The translations under genes and the position numbers were made by a program. This document shows positions 7,180 through 15,300 of a stretch of 64,000 nt of DNA, one piece after another. The stretch comes from Vagococcus xieshaowenii. GTDB taxonomy: Bacteria; Bacillota; Bacilli; Lactobacillales; Vagococcaceae. Location of the stretch: NCBI RefSeq assembly GCF_004792515.1, contig NZ_CP038865.1, positions 1,682,501-1,746,500 on the forward strand. The letters run 5' to 3'. The notes beneath the pieces are model-generated. The model had not been told where the DNA came from and made no database searches. It saw only the letters and a list, made by a program, of their open reading frames with translations. Numbering within the stretch: position 1 is the first letter of the stretch; the number at the start of each line of letters is the position of its first letter.

Positions 7180-7342
7180 GTTATTTAATATACATTTATT
7201 ACAAATAACCTTCACCAAAACAACGATAAATAAAGTAAAAAACCAATAACATTGTTATTAAACGTTCGTTTAATTTCTTGTTTATTGTTTTCATTATTAA
7301 AATAAGAAATATTAAAATAACATGAAAATAGAAATAATACGT

Positions 7343-7387
7343 AAAAAAAACTATCAAGCTTCGATAAAGATCGAAAATTGATAGTTT
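7343..7387 (-). terminator. Terminator after the TIM-barrel-like gene
   Basis: Outer stem AAACTATCAA/TTGATAGTTT plus inner stem TTCGAT/ATCGAA, followed on the minus strand by a run of seven or more T. It lies 17 bp downstream of the stop at 7404. Confidence 0.88.
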
Positions 7388-7403
7388 GATAGGTATCTTT
7401 TGA

Positions 7404-8327
7404 TTAACGATTCACTGATCTCGCAAAACGTGAAACAGTATGGCGTTCTCCGCGAATAGCATCTGATAGTTCTTTAATATTTTTAATTCCTACTAATCCC
7501 ATATTGGCATCTCCAATATGCTGTATATCAACGCCTAAAATTTTATTTTTTAATGCAATTTGGCGAATCGTTTCTGGATGAGAACTTTCTTGAGACGTTC
7601 CTATCGCACTCATCACTAACTTATCTTGCTGATGACAATAACTTACTACCTCACCTACCATCTCCTCGGTAATCCCCCAGACACTTCCTACTGCAGGTAC
7701 CAAGACAATATCAGCTCCCGCCTCTATAAATTGCTTAGCCGATTCAATACTCACCACTGGCTCATCTACACCCGCACTATGCATTTTCCCTGCTATAATG
7801 ACACCGTCAAAATGTTCTTTAGCAATTTTTATATTTTCAGCAATTCTTTGATTTGTAACTCCTGTACCTGGATTTCCTGTTAACAAGATAAAATCTAAGC
7901 CAATTTCATTAGCACGTTTAAATGTTTCAACAGATGCTGTACGACCTTTTGAAATCTCAATAATATCAGATGTCATATCAGCGTTAGGATCAACAGGCTC
8001 TAAGTTAGCTCCAATAGGTAGCCCCACTAATTTTTTTAAGTCACGAATAGCATTATCGTTGGGTTTAGCGTTCCATGCAGCATATTGCCCTTCGTATAAA
8101 CTTAAAATAATTGGTTCAAACGCATCAAAACCATTTAATAAAATCATATCAGCACCATAAGCTCGTGCTAACTCACTTGACGTAATATCTCCTACTATCG
8201 GTTCATGCATAACGACATTTTCACTTAATACGACACGCCCTTCACTGGCTTTAATACTTTGAATTAAGTCTTCCTTTGAAAACCCAGCAATTTCACTTGC
8301 ATTAGCACTAATTAATCTTTTTACCAT
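7404..8327 (-). CDS. PTS-associated TIM-barrel-like protein (DUF7916-type)
   Basis: 307 residues, cytoplasmic. I recall relatives beside PTS genes in Firmicutes, named DUF7916 or, doubtfully, haloacid-dehalogenase-like; no reaction is known to me. Barrel-like strands and phosphate-site-like loops are visible: ADMILLNGFD, FILLTGNPGTGVTN, GVIIAGKMHSAG, ADIVLVPAVGSVWG, MSAIGTSQESS and GVDIQHIGDA. I chose the ATG at 8327 because AAAGGTGG lies 8 nt upstream; an in-frame GTG four codons earlier is inside that site. It follows the second PTS operon after a hairpin. A paralogue (63149-64000) precedes another IIC gene, supporting a role in processing the imported sugar phosphate. Confidence 0.75.
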   Translation of the reverse strand: MVKRLISANASEIAGFSKEDLIQSIKASEGRVVLSENVVMHEPIVGDITSSELARAYGADMILLNGFDAFEPIILSLYEGQYAAWNAKPNDNAIRDLKKLVGLPIGANLEPVDPNADMTSDIIEISKGRTASVETFKRANEIGLDFILLTGNPGTGVTNQRIAENIKIAKEHFDGVIIAGKMHSAGVDEPVVSIESAKQFIEAGADIVLVPAVGSVWGITEEMVGEVVSYCHQQDKLVMSAIGTSQESSHPETIRQIALKNKILGVDIQHIGDANMGLVGIKNIKELSDAIRGERHTVSRFARSVNR

Positions 8328-8397
8328 TTTATTATCCACCTTTAGTTATATTATCGTTAATATCGGCTATTTTGGGAACACTTTTTTTGGAAAATAA

Positions 8398-8424
8398 GAG
8401 CTGTGACAAAGACTGTCACAGCTC
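8398..8424 (-). terminator. Terminator of TGTGACA family, after PTS operon B
   Basis: An 11-bp perfect stem GAGCTGTGACA/TGTCACAGCTC with a 5-nt loop, followed on the minus strand by a modest T-rich tail. It is one of six terminators in the window with the same stem core. Confidence 0.75.
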
Positions 8425-8474
8425 CTTTCCCTTTAATCAGCCTTACTGTCCTAAACATATAAGAGCCTTCTTAA

Positions 8475-8888
8475 TTAATACGAAGCTTCCATAGATACCA
8501 ACATTTTTATTAGTTGTTTTTTCTTGAATGGTGCTAAAAACATGCCAAACATCATGTCATTCGCTTTTTGAAGTACACCGTGTGAGATCATTTCTTCTGT
8601 ATACGTGACTTCACATTGTTTATCTGAAAGTGCTTTGATCGCATAACTAACCGTAAAATCATTGCGAACCGTTGAGGTATTAAAACAATAAAGTTCATTT
8701 TTTTGTGCTGCCTCAATGCTAATTTTTGCCCGACTATTTTTTGAAAATTCTTTAACGTAAGAGTAGTTCGTTAACTGATGTTCTTTAACCGTTTCACCGG
8801 TACTTTTACGAATATCAAATAGGACGGAATTAATCACTTGCTGGTAAAAAAATTCTGCTGGCACATTTAAGGTCTTAACGATTTTCAT
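8475..8888 (-). CDS. DUF3284 family protein (copy 2)
   Basis: 137 residues, nearly identical to the protein at 3466-3879; the three differences are Arg68 to Cys and two small changes in the last seven residues. It is the last gene of the second PTS operon, overlaps the small membrane-protein gene by 14 bp, and is followed by a hairpin terminator. Function unknown; the family is repeatedly linked to PTS operons in Lactobacillales. Confidence 0.75.
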   Translation of the reverse strand: MKIVKTLNVPAEFFYQQVINSVLFDIRKSTGETVKEHQLTNYSYVKEFSKNSRAKISIEAAQKNELYCFNTSTVRNDFTVSYAIKALSDKQCEVTYTEEMISHGVLQKANDMMFGMFLAPFKKKQLIKMLVSMEASY

Positions 8889-9069
8889 TTGATTTCACCT
8901 CGGTTTGTTTTGCTTTTTTGTTGGCTCTAAATGAGAGAATACCACCTACAATGATTAAGGTAACAGCTGTCGTCATTAGCAAGAAATCATACTCTAACGT
9001 CACTCGATTCACGCAAAACATAAACATTATCAATCCTATACTAATTAAAAACAAGCCATTCTTCATCAT
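8875..9069 (-). CDS. Small two-helix membrane protein (copy 2)
   Basis: 64 residues, identical to the protein at 3866-4060, with two hydrophobic helices and a basic C-terminal tail. It lies between the 72-residue gene and the DUF3284 gene of the second PTS operon and overlaps the latter. Unknown function; exact conservation next to diverging permeases suggests homogenisation by recombination. Confidence 0.65.
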   Translation of the reverse strand: MMKNGLFLISIGLIMFMFCVNRVTLEYDFLLMTTAVTLIIVGGILSFRANKKAKQTEVKSNENR

Positions 9070-9099
9070 TATCTTTCTCTCCTTTAATTCATCTGTTGA

Positions 9100-9318
9100 C
9101 TACGCTGGTGTACATTGGAAGAACAAAACACTTCCCCAAGGTTGTGCTTTGATACTTTCTTTAGCTACTTTAACTGCCTCTTCAGCGCTTGCTCCTTTTA
9201 CTTCAAATAATAATTTGATACCTTTTTTCTCTTTATAAGTAAACGTCACATTTTCCGTTAAATTTTCCAATAATGCAATTACTTTATCTTGTTGCATCGC
9301 CACATTTACTGCAATCAT
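9100..9318 (-). CDS. Conserved 72-residue PTS-linked protein (copy 2)
   Basis: Starts MIAVNVAMQQDKVIALLENL with a GGAGGAAG ribosome site; differs from copy 1 at two residues (Glu to Ala, Ser to Asn). The upstream minus-strand sequence again contains a GC-rich hairpin (AACGGGGT..ACCCTGTT), though with different bases. First of the small genes after the operon B permease. No family recognised. Confidence 0.65.
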   Translation of the reverse strand: MIAVNVAMQQDKVIALLENLTENVTFTYKEKKGIKLLFEVKGASAEEAVKVAKESIKAQPWGSVLFFQCTPA

Positions 9319-9484
9319 GGTTCTTCCTCCTTATAATGAAAATAACAGGGTCTGTGATAATTACTACCACTCACCCCGTTATCATCATATTTTTCCCTAA
9401 TTGGGGGTTTTTGTTGCTTATGCTCTTTTATTGCTTAGTGTTACTCATATCTTCGTCATTCTGCTCATATTACTCAGAAGTTAA

Positions 9485-9743
9485 CCGCGTTCTCAAGCAC
9501 TTTTTTTATCCGGCTTTCGGACGCAACTTCTTCGGTAATATGTCAGAACTCTCAAAAATTGTTACACAATTTTCGTCATTCTGCTCATATTACTCAGAAG
9601 TTAACCGCGTTCTCAAGCACTTTTTTATCCGGCTTTCGCGAGCATCCCTTCGAACATAATGTCTACCCTTTCAAAAACATGAGAAGCTGTTTTTGAATAG
9701 TTTTCATTATTTTTCGGGGATAAACGCTCACTCAAGCACTTTA
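9485..9743 (-). repeat. Tandem pair of structured 3'-end repeats, locus 2
   Basis: Conserved boxes start at 9485, 9605 and 9725, spaced exactly 120 bp. The first on the minus strand begins with the TAA of the operon B IIC gene. The unit next to the gene has the TTCAAAAAC/GTTTTTGAA core, almost identical to the far unit of locus 1. The far unit pairs AAAATTGT with ACAATTTT and GGTAATATG with CATATTAC. A segment of about 50 bp (from cgtcattctgctcat to the box) is directly repeated around 9450 and 9570. Confidence 0.85.
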
Positions 9744-11174
9744 TTGTTCTTCCATTTTGTTTGCTGCGATAACGAATGGCGCATAAATGATGAAGGCTAC
9801 GATCATACAGATTAATGATACGACCGGTGCTCTCCAGTCTGCTCCTGTTGCTAAGAATGATAGTAATAGTGGTGGTGTTACCCATACTACTTGTTGAGAT
9901 ACTGGGTCAACCCATCCATTAATTGTTGCGAAGTAACCAATAGCTGTTGTTACGATTGGTGCTAACAAGAATGGAACGAACATGATTGGGTTTAATACGA
10001 TTGGTAAACCAAACATAACAGGTTCGTTGATATTAAAGATACCAGGTCCTAATGATAATTTACCGATTGTCTTGTAATCTGCACGTTTAGAGAAGATTAA
10101 GATGGCAATAATTAAAACAATTGTACCACCTGAACCACCAAACATTGAGAACGCATCAAATGAACCACGTACCCATAGATAACCGTGTTCTTTAACCATC
10201 TCAACGCCACCTTCGTTAAACAAGTTAACGTTTTTAATTTGGGCAACTCCCCAAATCCCTTCTAAAGCTGGTGCTAAAACGTTCATTCCATGAATTCCGA
10301 AGAACCAGAATAATTGAATGAAAACAGTGATAATCATTACTGCACCAAAACCTTGAGATAACTCTAGTAATGGATCAGCGATTGTTTTTTGTACCCAGTC
10401 GATAAATAATACATCTGTAAAACGTGTGAAGAAGTAATTAAACATTCCCACAGCATATAATGCAACTAATGCTGGAATAATCGCTGCGAATGCTTTACTT
10501 ACAGCAGGAGGTACTTGTTCTGGCATTTTAATTGTAATGTTTCTGTTCATTAATTTAGCAAAAATAATAACTGCTACAAATCCTAAAATCATTGCTGTGA
10601 AGAAGGCATTACCATTTAAATGATCAAGTTTCAACCAACCCCATGCGTTATTGGTTACTTGTTCAACTAATTTCATGTTCCCTGTAGCAGTATCTAAAAC
10701 TTCTGTTTGTGAAATAACAGAACCGGCATTTGTTAATAATTCAGTTGCTTTTTCTCCTAATTGACCAGGCTCTAAGTTGACAGTTGCTGGTGCTGAGAAC
10801 GCAATCCCTTGAATCAATGCCCCTACAGAAACTAATCCACCGGCTAAGTCATTGACACCGTATGCACGGGCAATGTTATACCCTAGTGAGAAAGCAAACA
10901 TCAAACCGGCAATTGCTAATGTCCCATTCCATACATAACCATTAATTCCAATAATTTCTTTAAATACTGGAATGGTATTAGCGTCGTAACCATCAATAAA
11001 CTGTGTTGGTAAATCACGAATAATCGCGTTTAATAATACCGCCATTGATCCTGCCATTGTTACTGGCATCGTACCGATAAAAGCATCCCTAAGTGCGACT
11101 AAGTGTTTCTGGTTTCCAATTTTCCCTGCGATTGGCAGAAGAAACTTCTCCAACCAAGCTGTCAATGCGTGCAT
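9741..11174 (-). CDS. PTS lactose/cellobiose-family transporter subunit IIC (operon B)
   Basis: A 477-residue membrane permease paralogous to the operon A permease, with the same length and the same conserved stretches (FGIHGMNVLAPALEG and GPGIFNINEPVMFGLPIV). Differences cluster in the first 15 residues, around residues 130-170 and in loops near 245-260 and 330-345, which could change substrate choice. It ends MEEQ, and the stop codon forms the first bases of a structured repeat. The upstream 140 bp contain the AATAATC..GATTATT hairpin shared with operon A. Fourth gene of the operon after IIB, IIA and a second IIB. Confidence 0.9.
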   Translation of the reverse strand: MHALTAWLEKFLLPIAGKIGNQKHLVALRDAFIGTMPVTMAGSMAVLLNAIIRDLPTQFIDGYDANTIPVFKEIIGINGYVWNGTLAIAGLMFAFSLGYNIARAYGVNDLAGGLVSVGALIQGIAFSAPATVNLEPGQLGEKATELLTNAGSVISQTEVLDTATGNMKLVEQVTNNAWGWLKLDHLNGNAFFTAMILGFVAVIIFAKLMNRNITIKMPEQVPPAVSKAFAAIIPALVALYAVGMFNYFFTRFTDVLFIDWVQKTIADPLLELSQGFGAVMIITVFIQLFWFFGIHGMNVLAPALEGIWGVAQIKNVNLFNEGGVEMVKEHGYLWVRGSFDAFSMFGGSGGTIVLIIAILIFSKRADYKTIGKLSLGPGIFNINEPVMFGLPIVLNPIMFVPFLLAPIVTTAIGYFATINGWVDPVSQQVVWVTPPLLLSFLATGADWRAPVVSLICMIVAFIIYAPFVIAANKMEEQ

Positions 11175-11315
11175 GCATCATCCCTCCATTAATATACTTA
11201 TTTTTTCAATAATCTTTCGATTGATTATTAACGCAATAATCTACAACAACAAACATTTTTCTTTTTTAAAACGCATCAAGTACTACAGACATAATAGTTA
11301 AGTACTTCCCAGTAT

Positions 11316-11636
11316 TTATTCACCAATTAATTTCATTGCTTGTGCTAGGACATTTTCACCGTTCATCATACCGTAATCTTTCATATCGATGACTTCTAAC
11401 GGAATGCCTTTGTCTGCTAATTTAGCTTCGAATTGGCCTTTCATGAAGCGAACTTGTGGGCCTAATAATAAAACGTTGACGTCTTTAGAAGCTAAACTGT
11501 TGTCTGCATCTGATGCTGATACTGCAAAGATATCTGTATCAATTCCTTGAGCATCTGCTGCCTTTTGCATTTTTGTTACTAGCATTGAGGTGCTCATCCC
11601 TGCTGAACATACTAACATGATTGTTTTTGTTGCCAT
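11316..11636 (-). CDS. PTS IIB component, second copy in operon B
   Basis: 106 residues with the CSAGMSTSML P-loop and Cys10. It is nearly the same as the first-gene IIB of the same operon (12087-12407), so operon B encodes two IIB proteins for one IIA and one IIC. The ribosome site AGGAGG is preserved. Upstream (about 11690-11740) is an intercistronic hairpin with arms TTTATATAGA/TCTATATAAA, a possible RNA processing site separating IIB-IIA from IIB-IIC. Two active IIBs could serve different permeases, or one could be redundant. Confidence 0.92.
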   Translation of the reverse strand: MATKTIMLVCSAGMSTSMLVTKMQKAADAQGIDTDIFAVSASDADNSLASKDVNVLLLGPQVRFMKGQFEAKLADKGIPLEVIDMKDYGMMNGENVLAQAMKLIGE

Positions 11637-11687
11637 TATATTTTCCTCCTAATAATAGTGTTATTCTTAAATAGTACACGCTTTCAT

Positions 11688-11741
11688 CTATCTTTATATA
11701 GAAGAAAACGAATATTTTTGCTTTCCTCTATATAAAATGAA
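11688..11741 (-). other. Intercistronic hairpin between IIA and second IIB
   Basis: Ten-bp arms TTTATATAGA and TCTATATAAA, with GAAA/TTTC continuing inside, separate the two halves of operon B. There is no T tail, so RNA processing or stabilisation is more likely than termination. This is inference. Confidence 0.4.
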
Positions 11742-11749
11742 AAGTTAAA

Positions 11750-12061
11750 TTAAGCAATTTTACGATGTAAGTCAATAATTTCTTTAGCTAAGTCTGTAAA
11801 TGTAATAGACGTCATTAAGTGATCTTGACTATGAACCGTTAATAATGTGATTTCTAATTTTTCACCTTGGGCTTCTTTTGTTAACAAACCTGTTTGTGAA
11901 TGATGGGCTTGTACCAGTGCTTCTTCTGCAGATTTTATTTTAGCATCTGCTTCTTCAAAGTTTCCGGCTTTCGCTGCATAAATCGCTTCCATTGCGTCGC
12001 TTTTTGCATTTCCTGAATTAATGATTAGCCCCATCACTGCTTCTAAATATTCTTGATCCAT
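11750..12061 (-). CDS. PTS lactose/cellobiose-family IIA component (operon B)
   Basis: 103 residues starting MDQEYLEAV. The GGTGGAG site 6 nt before this ATG sets the start; a longer frame 12 codons upstream has no such site. His77 in VHSQDHLMTS is the predicted phosphorylation site. It is about 90 percent identical by eye to the operon A IIA. It lies 25 nt after the first IIB gene. Confidence 0.92.
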   Translation of the reverse strand: MDQEYLEAVMGLIINSGNAKSDAMEAIYAAKAGNFEEADAKIKSAEEALVQAHHSQTGLLTKEAQGEKLEITLLTVHSQDHLMTSITFTDLAKEIIDLHRKIA

Positions 12062-12086
12062 ATGATTCTCCACCTTTTTACTTTTA

Positions 12087-12407
12087 TTATTCTCCAATTA
12101 ATTTCAATGCTTGTGCTAGGACATTTTCACCATTCATCATGCCGTAATCTTTCATATCGATGACTTCTAACGGAATGCCTTTATCTGCTAATTTAGCTTC
12201 GAATTGGCCTTTCATGAAACGAACTTGTGGGCCTAATAATAAAACATTGACGTCTTTAGAGGCTAAACTATTATCTGCATCTGATGCTGATACTGCAAAG
12301 ATATCCGTATCAATTCCTTGATCATCTGCTGCTTTTTGCATTTTTGTTACTAACATTGAGGTGCTCATCCCTGCTGAACATACTAACATGATTGTTTTTG
12401 TTGCCAT
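12087..12407 (-). CDS. PTS lactose/cellobiose-family IIB component (operon B, first gene)
   Basis: 106 residues, P-loop CSAGMSTSML with Cys10 as phospho-acceptor. First gene of operon B, 50 bp downstream of a sigma54 promoter and just downstream of the LevR-type regulator gene, which is the probable activator. Very close to the two other IIB copies in the window. Confidence 0.93.
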   Translation of the reverse strand: MATKTIMLVCSAGMSTSMLVTKMQKAADDQGIDTDIFAVSASDADNSLASKDVNVLLLGPQVRFMKGQFEAKLADKGIPLEVIDMKDYGMMNGENVLAQALKLIGE

Positions 12408-12457
12408 TATAAATTCCCCCTTAGATTTATCCTAACATCACTCTCTTGCTTTAATAC

Positions 12458-12475
12458 AAGCAAGTTGCGTGCCAA
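12458..12475 (-). promoter_or_regulatory. Sigma54 (-24/-12) promoter of PTS operon B
   Basis: The minus strand again reads TTGGCACGCAACTTGCTT, identical over all 18 bases to the operon A promoter. Transcription should start near 12448. Confidence 0.92.
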
Positions 12476-12487
12476 CTTTCATTTTTA

Positions 12488-12501
12488 AGGAAACGCTATC
12501 A
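12488..12501 (-). promoter_or_regulatory. cre-like site (CcpA) upstream of operon B
   Basis: AGGAAACGCTATCA matches the catabolite-responsive consensus TGNAANCGNTNNCA at all but the first base. It lies 13 bp upstream of the -24 element, a plausible place for carbon catabolite repression. Weaker two-mismatch candidates exist at 7118-7131 and 11673-11686. Confidence 0.45.
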
Positions 12502-12531
12502 CACCAAGGCTTATACCATTATTTTAGTTTA

Positions 12532-12588
12532 CACTAAAAAAGGTTCGTAAAATACACAGTAACGATCAGTGTGTATTTTACGAACCTT
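12532..12588 (-). terminator. Terminator after the LevR-type regulator gene
   Basis: A 19-bp perfect stem (AAGGTTCGTAAAATACACA and its complement) with an 11-nt loop, followed on the minus strand by a T-rich tail. It isolates the regulator from PTS operon B. Confidence 0.92.
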
Positions 12589-12599
12589 AAAAAAATATT

Positions 12600-15263
12600 T
12601 TATAAAGCATTTTCGATAAACATTTGTGTAATATACGCAATTTCATCTTCTGAAATAGCAATCTCATAACGCTTTTCTAATTGCATCATTTTGGTCTTCA
12701 CGCCATTAAATTCCATTCTATGTTGTGTTTTATAAGTATCTAGGTCTTCAAATACTCTTAAACGTTCTTCTGATTTTAAACCATCGATCAAAAAGGCAAT
12801 ATGAATCATTATCGCTGATTCAATGCCCGGCTCTAGAATTAACTTCAAATCACGTTGAATATGTTCCACAATACTTTGTAATAAATGAAGTAAATCTGAT
12901 ACTGAGTCTACATGGGTTAAACTACTTTTTAATGAATAAATCATTTGATCAATTTCAACTTCATCAGAGGCAATTCGTTTTAGATCGCTCAATCCTTGAT
13001 TATTAAAGATATCAAACGCCGAGAAAAACGGAATATTTTGATATTCCACATCAACAGTCCCTACAATACCTTTAATATCATAGTGTTCAAGTAATTCATC
13101 AATACGTGAGCGGAAGGATTCTTTTTCTAAATATTGCAATTGAAATACTTTTATTTCCTCAGTTAAAATTGGTTTAATCCGTTCAGACAAACGAGCTGCC
13201 ACTCCTTCACCCGTAAAGCAGGTCACAATAACTGCTTTAGGTAATTCTTTGATTGGCTTAAATTGGTTACGAACAATAGATTGGAAGGATACTTGAATAT
13301 TTTGATAAATATCTTCTAGGCTTCTTCCAGTCCCTACCATTCTGACTGCTTCTAACACAATGATTGTACTTACCATTGAGATAGCACGTGTTTTGACACC
13401 TGTTTCTTCATAAATCATGTTACCAAATGTGTTTAAAGAACCCATATCGGTTAACAGTAACATGCCACTCTTCATTTCATCTTTATGAGTCAAAACGTAA
13501 TCTTTCACTTGTTCATACATAGTCTGAACTTCCATTGTTAACGGCATGTTAAAGGCAACACCTGCTGTTGTCCCTAATAACTCTTGTACTGCTTCTAGCA
13601 TACTTGACGCCGTGGATTTACCATGCATGAGTAAAACAACTTGAACTTCATTCAATTGAACTTTCGCTTCCTCGGTCAAATCGATTGATAAGAACATTGT
13701 AATAAAACCAATTTCATCAAATGGTATTTGTAAATTCATTTCTTGTTCAATCATTGCGGATAAATCTAACGCGACTTGAAACTCTTCACGGTAATTAATG
13801 CGTACGTCATTTAAATTAGGATGTACGATTAATCGTTTGTCACGAATACGTTCCAATGTTCCTTGTAAATGAAGCGCGAACGCAAAACGAGATTTCTCAT
13901 TATACACACGCCCTAATTTTTCCTCAGCAACATCATATAGATGATTCGTTAATTTCCACACATTATCAGGAATTAAGTCGCGATGAATCGTTGAACTAGC
14001 CAATTCATCCATATATGCGGCAAAAAATTGATCGACATCGGCTTCAATTAATTTTTCTAAATCAATTTCTTCAATATCTTGTTGCTTAAGATCACTCACA
14101 CGATCTTCAATCGTTTGATAGACGCCCATATCTCGTGCTGGATCCTGTTGCCAAACTACTTCTTTAGCGCCTGGTTTAAAGGTTAAGTGCTGTTTACTCT
14201 TATCGATTGCTCGGTCAAAACGCTCTGGTATATCTTTCACACGTAATAAGCCTTTTTGGACATTTAACGGCAAGTCTTTTTGTTTAATCGTTAAATAGTC
14301 TTCATCATGCGTACGATAATGTAGAAATGCTTTAGCACAAACTAATTTCAAGTCACGTTTGACTTGTCCAATATTTCCTTCTGCATCGTATAACATGAAA
14401 CCTAACAGTACGTCGCGCTCTATCACAATTTTTTGATTTAAACGATCTGCTTCTTGATTAATAAAAAGTGTGACCACTTCATAACGTTCATCTAGAGAGC
14501 GTTCACGAAGTGCGGGTAAGGTAATTGACATTGGAATACGTCGATTGAAGGTTGATAAGAAGACTTCCGAACTTTCAGTTGTCGCTCCAATAATTTGAAC
14601 TGACGCATGGTGAAGTTCTGTGCTCTCACCTAACGGACGAAATTCCCCTTTATCAATAAAGGTAAATAACATCTCTTGACCTTCAGGAGGCAAACGATGA
14701 ATTTCATCTAGGAACAAAATCCCACCATCAGCTTGTGCTAACAAACCTGGACGATCCACATCCGCACCAGTATAGGCACCTTTTTTCACCCCAAAAATGT
14801 GTGAGAATAGCAACTGAGGATTTTGCGCATAATCTGCACAATTAAATGAAATAAACGGTGCATCACCACTCAAACTTTTGGAACTAACGGCAAATTGATA
14901 CATACACTCAGCAAATAACGATTTCCCGGTCCCTGTTTCACCAAAAATAATCGTATGTAAGCCTCTTGGTGGATATAAAATAGCCGCTTTTGCCTGTTGG
15001 ATACTCACTTTAAGAGAGCTATTAGCCCCAACTAAGTCATCGAACGATACTGTGTATTTATCTGGTTCTTGTTTGGCTACATTAACACTATATACAACTG
15101 GGCGTCCTGCACTTTTAAACACTCGTTTCTCTTTATATAATTCTGTTAAATAGCGACTAACATTGCTTCTTTCCAACTCCATTTGGCTGGCAATTTCATT
15201 AGCTGTTAATCCACTAACATGCATACTTAAAAATTGATAAATTTGTTCTTTTCGACTTCTCAT
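12600..15263 (-). CDS. Sigma54-dependent transcriptional activator of LevR/CelR type
   Basis: 887 residues. Order: winged HTH (about 1-60); AAA+ sigma54-activation domain (about 75-330) with Walker A GETGTGKS (108-115), the sigma54-contact loop GAYTGA (162-167, a GAFTGA variant) and Walker B LFLDEI; first PRD (about 430-545, with LHLQGTLERIRD); EIIA(Man)-like domain with VVLLMHGKSTASS; EIIB-like stretch with VTCFTGEG; second PRD at the C-terminus with MIHIAFLIDG. Such proteins sense PTS phosphorylation through PRD and EII histidines and bind upstream of -24/-12 promoters. Two such promoters lie in front of the adjacent PTS operons, so it very likely controls both. RpoN itself is not in this window. 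Confidence 0.92.
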   Translation of the reverse strand: MRSRKEQIYQFLSMHVSGLTANEIASQMELERSNVSRYLTELYKEKRVFKSAGRPVVYSVNVAKQEPDKYTVSFDDLVGANSSLKVSIQQAKAAILYPPRGLHTIIFGETGTGKSLFAECMYQFAVSSKSLSGDAPFISFNCADYAQNPQLLFSHIFGVKKGAYTGADVDRPGLLAQADGGILFLDEIHRLPPEGQEMLFTFIDKGEFRPLGESTELHHASVQIIGATTESSEVFLSTFNRRIPMSITLPALRERSLDERYEVVTLFINQEADRLNQKIVIERDVLLGFMLYDAEGNIGQVKRDLKLVCAKAFLHYRTHDEDYLTIKQKDLPLNVQKGLLRVKDIPERFDRAIDKSKQHLTFKPGAKEVVWQQDPARDMGVYQTIEDRVSDLKQQDIEEIDLEKLIEADVDQFFAAYMDELASSTIHRDLIPDNVWKLTNHLYDVAEEKLGRVYNEKSRFAFALHLQGTLERIRDKRLIVHPNLNDVRINYREEFQVALDLSAMIEQEMNLQIPFDEIGFITMFLSIDLTEEAKVQLNEVQVVLLMHGKSTASSMLEAVQELLGTTAGVAFNMPLTMEVQTMYEQVKDYVLTHKDEMKSGMLLLTDMGSLNTFGNMIYEETGVKTRAISMVSTIIVLEAVRMVGTGRSLEDIYQNIQVSFQSIVRNQFKPIKELPKAVIVTCFTGEGVAARLSERIKPILTEEIKVFQLQYLEKESFRSRIDELLEHYDIKGIVGTVDVEYQNIPFFSAFDIFNNQGLSDLKRIASDEVEIDQMIYSLKSSLTHVDSVSDLLHLLQSIVEHIQRDLKLILEPGIESAIMIHIAFLIDGLKSEERLRVFEDLDTYKTQHRMEFNGVKTKMMQLEKRYEIAISEDEIAYITQMFIENAL

Positions 15264-15300
15264 GCGATTCCTCCAATTACAACAAAACGTATACTGCTAC

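Larger units (their letters stand above)
8475..9318 (-). repeat. 844-bp duplicated three-gene module, copy 2
   Basis: Collinear with 3466-4309 without indels, with differences only near the two ends and one in the middle (Arg/Cys codon). It carries the same three small genes in the same order and with the same overlaps. Confidence 0.9.

Noticed and set aside
7626-7883. 85-codon plus-strand frame
   Set aside because: Antisense to a well supported barrel protein gene; composition is not protein-like.
9273-9659. 128-codon plus-strand frame
   Set aside because: It is formed by the duplicated segment of the structured repeat array and repeats the same peptide; no ribosome site.
12725-13006. 93-codon plus-strand frame
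   Set aside because: Antisense to the second PRD of the LevR-type regulator; no independent evidence.
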